A DNA stretch of 64,000 nucleotides, taken from positions 248,001 through 312,000 of the forward strand of contig NZ_FRBP01000001.1 of the NCBI RefSeq assembly GCF_900142645.1, read 5' to 3'. Position numbers and translations under genes: made by a program. Shown one piece after another: positions 33,894 through 41,633 of this stretch. This DNA is from Eubacterium callanderi. GTDB lineage: Bacteria; Bacillota; Clostridia; Eubacteriales; Eubacteriaceae. The notes beneath the pieces are model-generated. The model saw only the letters and a list, made by a program, of their open reading frames with translations, searched no databases and was not told the DNA's origin. Each line of letters begins with the position of its first letter. Positions within the stretch are counted from its first letter, which is position 1.

Positions 33894-34430
33894 TTATTCT
33901 ACCGGCTGAACCGGGAATAAACGTTCCAGTGCTGCCACCAGCTCTGGATCATACCAGGTGCCAGCGTAGGCTTTAAGGCATTGCAGCTTTTCTTTTTGGG
34001 ACAGCTGGGGCTTCTGAGTGTCCAGATAATCCCAAGCGTCAGCCACCGCTCCTGCTCTTGCGATAATGGGAATATCGTCCCCGGATAGGTGCTCGGGACC
34101 GCCAGTGCCATCCCACCGCTCGTGGTGGTAGCGGCACAGATCACAGGCGATGCTGTAAAAGATGCGCTCCCTGCCGTCAAGCGCTTTTTCATAGGCCTGG
34201 GAGAACAGTGCTGCGCCGCGGCTGCAGTGGCGCAGGGGATCGGTGTCCGTTGCTCTTTTGCCAATATCATGGTAATCGCAGGGGCCGTTCTGGTTTAAAC
34301 GCCAGAGCTTTATCAGCTCTCCCCTGCCTACCTCGGTGAGCAGGGCGCGGATAAGCTGGCCGGTACGCCGGTTGTGGGACTGAACCTCTGAGCCACAGCT
34401 GGCTAACCAGGTATCTAAATCAATCTGCAT
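33894..34430 (-). CDS. HD-GYP-like protein with altered signature
   Basis: A 178-residue one-domain protein. H54-D55 in YHDIGK and HHERWDGTGGP at residues 102-112 align with the HD-GYP pattern HHERxDGxGYP, followed by IPIIARAGAVADAWD. The GYP tyrosine is replaced by Gly. HD-GYP enzymes hydrolyse cyclic di-GMP, so this could be a weakened enzyme or a sensor. It is the first gene of the surface operon, directly downstream of the inverted repeats. The ATG at 34430 has AAGGAG 8 nt upstream. Confidence 0.78.
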   Translation of the reverse strand: MQIDLDTWLASCGSEVQSHNRRTGQLIRALLTEVGRGELIKLWRLNQNGPCDYHDIGKRATDTDPLRHCSRGAALFSQAYEKALDGRERIFYSIACDLCRYHHERWDGTGGPEHLSGDDIPIIARAGAVADAWDYLDTQKPQLSQKEKLQCLKAYAGTWYDPELVAALERLFPVQPVE

Positions 34431-34499
34431 GGCTTTCTCTCCTTCGACCGCGCTTTTTTGCGGCACGAAAATAAGGCCAGCTACCGTTTCTTTTGATGA

Positions 34500-34516
34500 A
34501 TTTTCATGATGAAAAA
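34500..34516. repeat. Perfect 17-bp palindrome upstream of the HD-GYP-like gene
   Basis: ATTTTCAT-G-ATGAAAAT lies 70-85 bp upstream of the HD-GYP-like start and 34 bp from the left inverted repeat. A repressor operator is possible. Confidence 0.4.
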
Positions 34517-34549
34517 TTGCCATAGACATTAAGATTACGGCTCTGACCT

Positions 34550-34572
34550 GACGTTAAGTTGGAAACTTAACG
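34550..34572 (+). repeat. Left 23-bp inverted repeat of putative invertible segment
   Basis: Arms GACGTTAAG and CTTAACG surround an asymmetric 7-bp centre TTGGAAA. The same 23 bases occur in reverse complement at 34717-34739. Arm-spacer-arm is the layout of a tyrosine recombinase core site. Confidence 0.75.
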
Positions 34573-34690
34573 CTGTTTTATTGTTTTTAATGATGTTTAT
34601 TTGAAAAAACTTGTTCGGAATAGAGCAGGCTTTATTGAGTTTTATGTTATTTTTTTAACACTTGTAATTTATATTGAAATATGTTAACCT

Positions 34691-34696
34691 TATAAT
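34691..34696 (+). promoter_or_regulatory. TATAAT box inside the putative invertible segment
   Basis: A consensus -10 on the plus strand with TTTATA at the -35 position. It points to the right, towards the recombinase 3' end and a hairpin with five T, that is, away from the surface operon. Inversion between the repeats would point it at the HD-GYP-like and surface genes. The 319-bp space 34431-34749 holds no gene. Confidence 0.4.
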
Positions 34697-34716
34697 AGAT
34701 TAGCTTCTACTTTTGA

Positions 34717-34739
34717 CGTTAAGTTTCCAACTTAACGTC
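34717..34739 (-). repeat. Right 23-bp inverted repeat of putative invertible segment
   Basis: Exact reverse complement of 34550-34572. It forms a 25-bp imperfect palindrome here and is followed on the plus strand by TTTTTCATATTT, so it may also terminate rightward transcription. It ends 11 bp from the recombinase stop codon. Confidence 0.75.
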
Positions 34740-34749
34740 TTTTTCATAT

Positions 34750-35664
34750 TTAAAAACTTTTGGCAATAAGGGCCATCTGCTGCCGCTTGTACCCGGTCAC
34801 ACAGTGGCTGTAGCAGTTCAATGTAAAGGCGATGCTGGAATGCCCCAGAAACCCGGATACGGCACGCATGTCGGCGCCCAGCTCCAGGGCGCGGGTGACA
34901 AAGCTGTGGCGCAGGCTGTGAAAGGTGATCCGGGGGTTCAGACCCATGTGTGCCTTTATTTGATCAAACCGCCGCTGGAGTGTCCGGGCGTCGTAGGCTC
35001 GGCCGCTGGGGGCTGCGATCAGAGGACGCTTTGGGTCGTTCTTTCCCTGGGTATCCAGATAGCGTATCAAGGCTGCTTTCAATTCTGTATGAATGGGGAT
35101 ATCCCGCCTTGAGGCTCTTGTCTTTGGGCTTTGGAGAACAACGCTGTGCTTTCCTGTTTTGGGGTTGCAGACGCGCTGGCGGTTACGGCGCACATGCAGC
35201 ACATTGGTCTCAAAATCAATATCTTTAAGCCGCAGGCCCAGCACCTCGCCCAGCCGCAGACCTGTCGACATGGCCAGCAAAATCCCCATATCCTGGGGCG
35301 CCTGGCTTTTTTGCAGCGCTGCACTCAGGGCTTTATGCTCGCCGTACCCGGGAACTTTCTTCTCCTTTGGGTAAACCTTGATTTTTGGGGTCTGGACGCA
35401 CACTTTTATTCCTTTTTTCTCGGCCTCTCTCAGGATACTGTGCAGATAGGCCAGAATATCGCGCACGGTTTTTCGGGCCAGGCTTTTCCTCAGCCATTTC
35501 TTAAACTTTCTTTGCTTTTTGGCGGTGATCTCGATCAGCGGCACACTGCCCATAAAGGGCAGGATATGTGCCTGCTCATAGCTCTTATAGGTCTTGAGGC
35601 TGCTCCCCTTGACTTTTGGCTTACGTTGCCTCAGCCATGCTTCCATGGTTATGCTTGATTGCAT
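34750..35664 (-). CDS. Tyrosine recombinase / integrase
   Basis: A 304-residue tyrosine recombinase with an N-terminal SAM-like DNA-binding domain (about 1-105) and a complete catalytic set: R137 (TGLRLGE), K181, H249-x-x-R252 (HSLRH), H275 (GHSS) and Y285. The ATG at 35664 has AAAGGAG 7 nt upstream; a longer reading has no ribosome site. It could integrate the island at the 35742 hairpin, invert the 144-bp segment next to its 3' end, or both. The length and catalytic set are intact, so it is probably active. Confidence 0.92.
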   Translation of the reverse strand: MQSSITMEAWLRQRKPKVKGSSLKTYKSYEQAHILPFMGSVPLIEITAKKQRKFKKWLRKSLARKTVRDILAYLHSILREAEKKGIKVCVQTPKIKVYPKEKKVPGYGEHKALSAALQKSQAPQDMGILLAMSTGLRLGEVLGLRLKDIDFETNVLHVRRNRQRVCNPKTGKHSVVLQSPKTRASRRDIPIHTELKAALIRYLDTQGKNDPKRPLIAAPSGRAYDARTLQRRFDQIKAHMGLNPRITFHSLRHSFVTRALELGADMRAVSGFLGHSSIAFTLNCYSHCVTGYKRQQMALIAKSF

Positions 35665-35741
35665 TTTGCACTCCTTTGTTTTAGCTTTCTTTTCTATCCT
35701 TTGTACCCAGCACATTGCGAGATTAAGGGGTAAAAATAAAA

Positions 35742-35765
35742 GCCACATACACGTATGTATGTGAC
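35742..35765 (-). terminator. Terminator of trhP and candidate attachment site
   Basis: In the minus-strand RNA, GUCACAUAC pairs with GUAUGUGGC (one G-U), followed by UUUUAUUUUU. It shares GCCACATACAC, GTATGTG and CCTT, in the same order, with the hairpin at 26892-26941. Confidence 0.8.
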
Positions 35766-35771
35766 CTTATG

Positions 35772-37007
35772 CTACTGTTCTTTTTTCCGGATAATATCCA
35801 TGGGCTTCACTGGCTTATCCATTTTCATGCTGTAGATCATTTTGGGGTGCGGGGTCGATTGAATGGGGTTTCCCTTTTCGTCCTGCATTTCACCCACCTG
35901 CTGTGTGTAAAACCCTTCCTTGGAGCCTGCCACCATCACCTCTACAGTTTCTCCTGCGTTTATCTTATTACGCTGCTGGATAACGGCGATATGGGTTTTG
36001 GGGTCGTAGGACTGGACCACGCCTGCAAAATCGTACAGGCGGGTATAGCTGCTGGTACCATAATTCTGGTCATCGGCTGTGGTCTTGTGTTCAAAAAAGC
36101 CAGTGGTATAGTTCCGGTGGCTGACCTTGCGAAGCTCCTCGAAGTATTTGGGATCGACGCTTTTCTCCTCGGGGTGGTCGTAGTAATAATCAATGGCCTG
36201 GCGGTAAGCCTGGACAACGGTAGCCACGTAATAGATGCTTTTCATGCGGCCCTCGATTTTCAGACTGTCGATGCCTGCGTTTATGAGCTCTGGGATATGG
36301 TCGATAAGGCAGAGGTCCTTGGAATTAAAGATAAAGGAGCCGGTTTCGTCTTCCTCTATGCTAAAGTCCTCGTCTGGTCTTGTCTCCTCAATGAGGTGGT
36401 ATTTCCAGCGGCAGGGGTGGGCGCAGTCGCCCTGGTTGGAGTTGCGGCCGGTCATGTAGTGACTCAGCAGGCAGCGCCCTGAGTAGGAAATGCACATGGC
36501 GCCATGCACAAAGGTTTCAATTTCCATATCGGCTGGTGTTTTTTCCACAATGGTCTGCATTTCCTCAAGGCCGAGCTCCCGGGCCAGCACAATGCGGCGT
36601 GCTCCCTGATGGTACCAGAACTCTGCGGTTTTCCAGTTGGTATTGTTGGCCTGGGTGCTGATGGAAACTTTAAGCTCTGGTTCGGTCTCACGCACAATGG
36701 CAAAAACGCCGGGGTCTGCCACCAGTACGGCATCTGCGCCCATGGCTTTCAGGGCATGAACATATTCTGGAAGCCCCTCCAGGTCGCGGTTGTGGGGGAT
36801 CATGTTCAGGGTAACGTAGATGCGCTTGCCTCTTTCGTGGACATAACGGACAGCTTCCTCAAGCTCTTCCATTTCAAAGTTACCAGCCCCTGCCCTCAGG
36901 CCAAAGCGTTTTCCTGCACAATAAACTGCGTCGGCGCCGTAGTGCAGGGCATATCTCAATTTTTCAAAATTCCCCGCCGGGGCGAGCAATTCAGGTTTTT
37001 TTCTCAA
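35772..37007 (-). CDS. trhP: Peptidase U32 family tRNA hydroxylation protein
   Basis: A 411-residue U32-family protein (ELLAPAGNFEKLRYALHYGADAVY near the start; EIETFVHGAMCISYSGRCLLS and NQGDCAHPCRW with the family's cysteines). In Bacillus, YrrN/YrrO (TrhP) make 5-hydroxyuridine at tRNA position 34, then methylated by TrmR. Here the gene follows trmR and mltG in the same order, which supports that role over a protease. A terminator (37075-37096) and a promoter (37040-37068) give it its own transcription unit. AAGGAG precedes the ATG. Confidence 0.85.
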   Translation of the reverse strand: MRKKPELLAPAGNFEKLRYALHYGADAVYCAGKRFGLRAGAGNFEMEELEEAVRYVHERGKRIYVTLNMIPHNRDLEGLPEYVHALKAMGADAVLVADPGVFAIVRETEPELKVSISTQANNTNWKTAEFWYHQGARRIVLARELGLEEMQTIVEKTPADMEIETFVHGAMCISYSGRCLLSHYMTGRNSNQGDCAHPCRWKYHLIEETRPDEDFSIEEDETGSFIFNSKDLCLIDHIPELINAGIDSLKIEGRMKSIYYVATVVQAYRQAIDYYYDHPEEKSVDPKYFEELRKVSHRNYTTGFFEHKTTADDQNYGTSSYTRLYDFAGVVQSYDPKTHIAVIQQRNKINAGETVEVMVAGSKEGFYTQQVGEMQDEKGNPIQSTPHPKMIYSMKMDKPVKPMDIIRKKEQ

Positions 37008-37039
37008 TTTATGTTCTCCTTCGTGATTTTCATCTCTAT

Positions 37040-37068
37040 AGTATATAGCAAATTCCCATGAAATGCAA
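37040..37068 (-). promoter_or_regulatory. Promoter of trhP
   Basis: Minus strand TTGCAT (37068-37063), a 17-nt spacer and TATACT (37045-37040). The -35 box lies directly behind the T-tract of the upstream terminator. Confidence 0.6.
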
Positions 37069-37074
37069 AAATAA

Positions 37075-37096
37075 AAAGCGGCCCGTAGGCCGCTTT
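37075..37096 (-). terminator. Terminator after trmR
   Basis: Nine-base-pair stem AAAGCGGCC / GGCCGCTTT with a 4-nt loop, then TTTTATTTTTGC on the minus strand. Confidence 0.85.
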
Positions 37097-37098
37097 AG

Positions 37099-37749
37099 TT
37101 AATCAATTTTTTTATAGCTCACTGCCAGTCCGTCTCCCAGAGGCAGCACGGTGGTCATGAGCCTGGGATCATGGCTGATAGCATCCAGGTATTTTCGCAT
37201 GCGCTTGACAATGGTGATCTTTCTGCGGATCACCAGCGCATTGGTCGCGATCATTCCCTTGTAGAGCACGTTGTCGGAAACGATGAGGCCGCCGGGCTTT
37301 AAAAGCCGCATGCAGTCCTCAAGCAGATGGATGTAATGCCCTTTACCCCCGTCCAGAAAGATCATGTCAAAGGTTCCGGTGAGGCTGGCCGCTGTTTCCT
37401 GGGCGTCGCCCTGGATTAGGTGAATCCGGTCCTCATAGCCCATTTTGGCAATGTTTTCTCTGGCCTGGGCAATCATGCGCTCATCCCGTTCTACTGTGGT
37501 TACACGGCCGTTTTTCCCCATGGCATGGGCAAAAACCCCGGCAGAGTAACCGACGGCTGTTCCAATTTCCAGAATACTTTTAATCTGATGGGTTTCGATC
37601 AGTATTTCCAGGTAGTTGCGAACCTCTGGAAAAATAATGGGTACATGATTGGTTTCTGCAATGAGCCGCAGCCGCTCAAGGGCAGGTGTTTCGCCGGGGA
37701 GCAGGCTGCGGATATAATCTTCTATGTAATCTGGTACAATATCACTCAC
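37099..37749 (-). CDS. trmR: SAM-dependent O-methyltransferase, probable tRNA 5-hydroxyuridine methyltransferase
   Basis: A 216-residue class I methyltransferase of the catechol-O-methyltransferase-like family. SAM motif I is seen as ILEIGTAVGYSAGVFA, then TTVERDERM, DMIFLDGGKGHY and SDNVLY. The Bacillus orthologue YrrM (TrmR) makes 5-methoxyuridine at the tRNA wobble position, and the gene order mltG-trmR-trhP is the same. The start is GTG, 15 bp after mltG, with a weak ribosome site, so coupling to mltG is likely. Confidence 0.85.
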   Translation of the reverse strand: MSDIVPDYIEDYIRSLLPGETPALERLRLIAETNHVPIIFPEVRNYLEILIETHQIKSILEIGTAVGYSAGVFAHAMGKNGRVTTVERDERMIAQARENIAKMGYEDRIHLIQGDAQETAASLTGTFDMIFLDGGKGHYIHLLEDCMRLLKPGGLIVSDNVLYKGMIATNALVIRRKITIVKRMRKYLDAISHDPRLMTTVLPLGDGLAVSYKKID

Positions 37750-37764
37750 GGTTTGTTACGCTTT

Positions 37765-39246
37765 CTAGTCTCCCATGTACTTCTGAACATCGGCGTTATG
37801 TCCTTCCAGCGTTTCATTGAAATAGAGCTTGCCGGAATCCATATCGGCTACAAAGAACAGATACTTGGTCTGGGCCGGGTTGATGGCTGCGTCGATGGAG
37901 CTTTTCCCCGGTGAGCAGATCGGGCCAACAGGTAATCCTAAATTCTGATAGGTATTGTAGGGAGAATCGATTTTGGTCTGTTCCTCGGTCAGCACCGCGT
38001 GTTTTTTGCCCAGCGCGTAGTCCACGGTAATGTCGGACTGTAAAGGCATATTTTGGGCGATACGGTTATAAAAAACACTGGCGGCATTGGCTTTGTCCTC
38101 GGGCAGCTTAGTTTCAAGCTCAACGATGGACGCCATAATGACAATTTCATCCACTGTCTTGCCCTTCTCTATGGTCTGCTGCATAAAATCCTGATTATAA
38201 ACCTCTGTAAAACGGTCCAGCATTTTTTTCACAACGTCGGACGCAGTGCTGCCAGGCTCGATCTCGTAGGTATCTGGGAACAGGTAGCCTTCAAGGGTCC
38301 GGTTCTTATCGTCCGGAATGCTGCTCAAAATCGGATACAGGGCTTTGTATTCGCCCAGCTTCTTGGTTTCACTGATAAAGGCCGCTGAGGTACAGATATT
38401 ATGCTTTTCCAGTATCTGGGCCATTTCATTGATGTTTTTGCCCTCGGACAGGAGCACTGGAATCGCACCGCTGTAGACATCGCCGTTCAGCATTTTGTCC
38501 ACAATGTCCGGGATGGACATTGCGTGGTTCATTTCATAATTGCCGGCCTGCATACCGCTTGTGCCACGGCTGTGGCGTCCTGCATAGCTCTGGAATATCA
38601 TGGTATTCTTAATTAAGCCCTGATCGTAAAGGATCTCTCCAACGTCTTTGATGGTCGAGCCGTCTGGAATTTCGACGATCATGGTTTCTGTGCTTGTCCC
38701 TGTGGGCTCCAGCATAGCGTTATAGAAGCTTCTGCCTGCAAAGATGCCAATAACGACAATCAGCACAACGGCTGCGATGACAATAGGCAGCTTATATTTT
38801 AGTCCACCTTTTTTTCTTTTTACAGGTGCTCCCATTTCCTCTGCTTCTCTTCTCTGGCGTGGCTCGGCAGGCTGCTTCTGTACCGGTCTCTTCTTCTTAG
38901 CAGTGCCCGGGCTGCCAGCTCTTTGGCCAGACTGGCCTTTTTTCTGGCCGGCTGGTCTCTGCTTTGGGGCGGCTGCGCCCGCCTGGCGGGGTGCCTCTCT
39001 GCGTTCCTGTGCTTTCCTGCCTTCTACAGGGCGGCGTGCTGCGGTTCCCTCTGCTGTCTGCCGCTGCTGTGTTTTTTTCTTTGGTGCTGTCTGGGTGCCT
39101 GCATTCGCGGGACGCTTGGCTTTCGCACGTTTTTTACGCATCTCCACCTCGGTTGACTGAGCCGTCCGCTTTTGTGTCTGACGGCTCTGCGTTTTTGGCT
39201 CCGAAGCCTCTTTTTTCGCTTCGCCCTGGGTTAATCTAATCTTCAT
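37765..39246 (-). CDS. mltG: Endolytic transglycosylase MltG with long basic N-terminal tail
   Basis: A 493-residue YceG-family protein. Residues 1-145 are a cytoplasmic tail rich in Lys, Arg, Gln, Ala and Pro; a membrane helix follows (about 152-172), then a LysM-like part and the catalytic domain with EGYLFPDTYEI and ASIVELET, whose Glu is the expected acid. MltG cuts nascent glycan strands and sets their length. The usual tail is far shorter, so this extension is unusual. GAGGTG precedes the ATG. An intrinsic terminator stands just upstream, so transcription arrives by read-through or from an unseen promoter. Confidence 0.9.
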   Translation of the reverse strand: MKIRLTQGEAKKEASEPKTQSRQTQKRTAQSTEVEMRKKRAKAKRPANAGTQTAPKKKTQQRQTAEGTAARRPVEGRKAQERREAPRQAGAAAPKQRPAGQKKGQSGQRAGSPGTAKKKRPVQKQPAEPRQRREAEEMGAPVKRKKGGLKYKLPIVIAAVVLIVVIGIFAGRSFYNAMLEPTGTSTETMIVEIPDGSTIKDVGEILYDQGLIKNTMIFQSYAGRHSRGTSGMQAGNYEMNHAMSIPDIVDKMLNGDVYSGAIPVLLSEGKNINEMAQILEKHNICTSAAFISETKKLGEYKALYPILSSIPDDKNRTLEGYLFPDTYEIEPGSTASDVVKKMLDRFTEVYNQDFMQQTIEKGKTVDEIVIMASIVELETKLPEDKANAASVFYNRIAQNMPLQSDITVDYALGKKHAVLTEEQTKIDSPYNTYQNLGLPVGPICSPGKSSIDAAINPAQTKYLFFVADMDSGKLYFNETLEGHNADVQKYMGD

Positions 39247-39282
39247 TTACTCACCTCAATTACGGGGATTTACTCAAAAAAA

Positions 39283-39310
39283 GGGTACCTTGTTTTTTTG
39301 GAAAGTACCC
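39283..39310 (-). terminator. Terminator between the ylbF-family gene and mltG
   Basis: Minus-strand stem GGGUACUUU / AAGGUACCC (one G-U), followed by seven U. Only 36 bp separate it from the mltG start, which may make it an attenuator of the downstream genes. Confidence 0.75.
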
Positions 39311-39325
39311 CCTGGATTTATTTAA

Positions 39326-39691
39326 TTACTCTGCGTCTTCCTCGCCGCCAAACATGCCGCTCATGTCTAAATCAACGGCTTTGCTGATAATATCCATGAT
39401 ATCCTGGAAGACAATGCCAAAATACATTTGCGCCTGAAAGTATTCGGCAATAATCGGAATGCCCAGCACGGACGCTGTTAATGAGTTGTAGGCTTCTACC
39501 TCTTCCTCTGTCAGCTCCTGGCCCATCATTTGTTTTGTCTGAAGGCCCATTTGCTTTTTCGCGTAATCCTGAGCCATTGCGTAATGTTCTTCGTCAGCCT
39601 TTAGCTTAAGCTCTGCTGCTTTAAAGTTCTGGTATTCATTTGATTCTTTAAGAGCCTGGGCCAGATTGTTGGCTTCATCATATACGTTCAT
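39326..39691 (-). CDS. YlbF/YmcA-family regulator
   Basis: A 121-residue helical protein of the YlbF family (VYDEANNLAQALKESNEYQNFK...LIPIIAEYF-like end). In Bacillus, YlbF, YmcA and YaaT form a complex that guides RNase Y and affects sporulation and competence. Here it lies next to RNase J, which supports a role in RNA processing. A strong terminator (39789-39828) separates the two genes. Confidence 0.82.
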   Translation of the reverse strand: MNVYDEANNLAQALKESNEYQNFKAAELKLKADEEHYAMAQDYAKKQMGLQTKQMMGQELTEEEVEAYNSLTASVLGIPIIAEYFQAQMYFGIVFQDIMDIISKAVDLDMSGMFGGEEDAE

Positions 39692-39788
39692 TCCCTAGGT
39701 TCCTTTCTTTTCGTTTAATCAACATTATAACACATCTTAGATCAAATTGTTACTAAATTTTTACAATTATAGCCATTATTTTAGAAAA

Positions 39789-39828
39789 AGCTCCAGATAA
39801 TGGGAAAATTTTCCCATATTCTGAAGCT
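39789..39828 (-). terminator. Terminator after the RNase J gene
   Basis: A long stem of about 18 pairs with one 2-nt internal mismatch (AGCTTCAGA..ATGGGAAAA with its partner), followed by TTTTTCTAAAA on the minus strand. Confidence 0.85.
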
Positions 39829-39867
39829 TAAGATTTCTAAATCCTATTTAATTTAAAAACTGTGAAG

Positions 39868-41613
39868 TTATACTTCCATTAAAATCGGCAGGATCATTGG
39901 CTTCCGGTTTGTCTGGCTGTACAGGTAACGGAAAAGAGACTCACGGATCTCGTTTTTAATGGAGCTCCAGTCCACTACGCCTTTTTCTTCACAGGCCAGA
40001 AGGGCTTTTTTAACTTCCTCTCGGGCTGTGTTGATGAGCTCTTCAGATTCGCGTACATAGACGAAGCCTCTGGAGATAATGTCTGGCCCTGAGATGGCCT
40101 TGCCCTTGTGCATGGTCACCACCACAATAAACAGGCCGTCCTCTGACAGGCGTTTACGGTCATTTAATACGATATTTCCAATGTCGCCGACACCCAGGCC
40201 GTCGACCAGTACTGGCTCTGCCTGTACCTTGCCGGTAATTTTACAGCTTCTGTGATCCAGTTCCAGGATCGTCCCATTTTCCGCAAGAAAGATGTTGCGC
40301 TTGTCGGTTCCCACGCTTTCCGCAAGAGCGGCGTGATGCACGAGCATCCGTGCCTCACCGTGAACGGGTAAGAAGAATTTTGGCTTAACCAGTGTCTGGA
40401 CCAGCTTCAGCTCTTCCTGGCGTGCATGGCCCGAAACATGAATGTCTGCAAATTTTTTATAGACAACCTCTGAGCCAAGGTCCACCAGCTTATTGATCAC
40501 TTCTGCAACCATCTTTTCATTCCCCGGTACCGGAGAGGCTGAGATAATAACCGTGTCTTCTTTTTTAATGTTCAGGAAACGGTGCTCGCCGTGGGCCATT
40601 CGGCCAAGGGCCGCCATGGGCTCACCCTGGCTGCCGGTGGTGATGACAACCAGCTCACTGTCTTTGTAGCTCTTCATATCCTTGATATCGATGAGGATAT
40701 TTTTAGGGATTTTCAGATAGCCCAGATCGGAGGCGACCTCCACCATATTTTCCATGCTCCGGCCGTTGATGATAACCTTGCGCTTATAGCTGGCTGCCGC
40801 GTCAATGATCTGCTGCACCCGGTGCACGTTTGATGCAAAGGTGGTGATAATGATCCGGTTTTTACAGCCTCTGAACAGGTTGTAGAAGGTCGCGCCAACG
40901 GAGCTTTCTGAAGGCGTGAAGCCTGGCTCCTCTACGTTGGTGCTGTCGGCCATGAGCAGGTCGATACCCTGGCTCCCCAGCTTGGCGATACGCTGTAAAT
41001 CCATGATTTCGCCATCAATGGGCTGATAATCAATCTTAAAGTCTCCGGTGTGTAAAACAGAAGCTGCCGGCGTTTTGATATAAAAGGCTACTGAATCGGC
41101 CACACTGTGGTTAACTCTTATAAACTCGACCTCAAAGCTGCCCTTCTGCACCCGATCGCCTGCCTTTACAACCTGGCGGTCTACACTGGTAACCAGGCGG
41201 TGTTCAACGAGCTTTTTGTCGATGAGCCCCATGGTAAATTTGGTAGCGTAGATTGGGACTGTAATGCCCAGCTTTTTAACCAGATAGACAATCCCTCCGA
41301 TGTGGTCCTCATGTCCATGAGTGATAAAAAGTCCCTTCAACTTATCGGCATTTTCGACAATATAGCTGAAATCTGGCAGCACAATGTCGATACCGTACAT
41401 TTCATCGTCCGGGAATTTCAAGCCACAGTCGACAATGATCATTTCGTCCTTGTATTCAAAGACCGTCATGTTTTTTCCGATTTCACCAAGTCCCCCAATG
41501 GGAATCACTTTAAGCTTATCTTTATGCTTTGGCGGGTGGTTCCTTCTTTTGGACCGGTGGTTCTGACGATTCTGATTTCTATTTTCGTTTTTATTCTGTT
41601 GTGTTTCGTTCAA
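39868..41613 (-). CDS. rnj: Ribonuclease J
   Basis: A 581-residue beta-CASP metallo-beta-lactamase RNase. HGHEDHIGG is the zinc motif, GDFKIDY and SGHARQEELK belong to the beta-CASP part, and the RNase J C-terminal domain is complete. It acts as a 5'-to-3' exonuclease and endonuclease in mRNA decay and rRNA maturation. The first 30 residues are an Asn/Gln/Arg/Lys-rich tail, probably disordered. The start is TTG with AAGGAG 6 nt upstream. It lies 20 bp after sfsA. Confidence 0.92.
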   Translation of the reverse strand: MNETQQNKNENRNQNRQNHRSKRRNHPPKHKDKLKVIPIGGLGEIGKNMTVFEYKDEMIIVDCGLKFPDDEMYGIDIVLPDFSYIVENADKLKGLFITHGHEDHIGGIVYLVKKLGITVPIYATKFTMGLIDKKLVEHRLVTSVDRQVVKAGDRVQKGSFEVEFIRVNHSVADSVAFYIKTPAASVLHTGDFKIDYQPIDGEIMDLQRIAKLGSQGIDLLMADSTNVEEPGFTPSESSVGATFYNLFRGCKNRIIITTFASNVHRVQQIIDAAASYKRKVIINGRSMENMVEVASDLGYLKIPKNILIDIKDMKSYKDSELVVITTGSQGEPMAALGRMAHGEHRFLNIKKEDTVIISASPVPGNEKMVAEVINKLVDLGSEVVYKKFADIHVSGHARQEELKLVQTLVKPKFFLPVHGEARMLVHHAALAESVGTDKRNIFLAENGTILELDHRSCKITGKVQAEPVLVDGLGVGDIGNIVLNDRKRLSEDGLFIVVVTMHKGKAISGPDIISRGFVYVRESEELINTAREEVKKALLACEEKGVVDWSSIKNEIRESLFRYLYSQTNRKPMILPILMEV

Positions 41614-41633
41614 AATAATCTCCTTTCGTTATT

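Larger units (their letters stand above)
26892..35768. mobile_element. Putative integrated surface-protein island
   Basis: The block between two related hairpins (26902-26933 and 35740-35768) holds five genes for secreted or signalling proteins and ends with a tyrosine recombinase 78 bp from the right hairpin. This is the spacing expected of an integrase and its att site. Direct evidence is limited to the repeat similarity and gene content; the boundaries are inferred. Confidence 0.45.

Noticed and set aside
34550-34739. Short CRISPR array or plain pair of terminators
   Set aside because: There are only two copies and they are in inverted, not direct, orientation. A terminator role alone does not explain two exact copies of an asymmetric centre.
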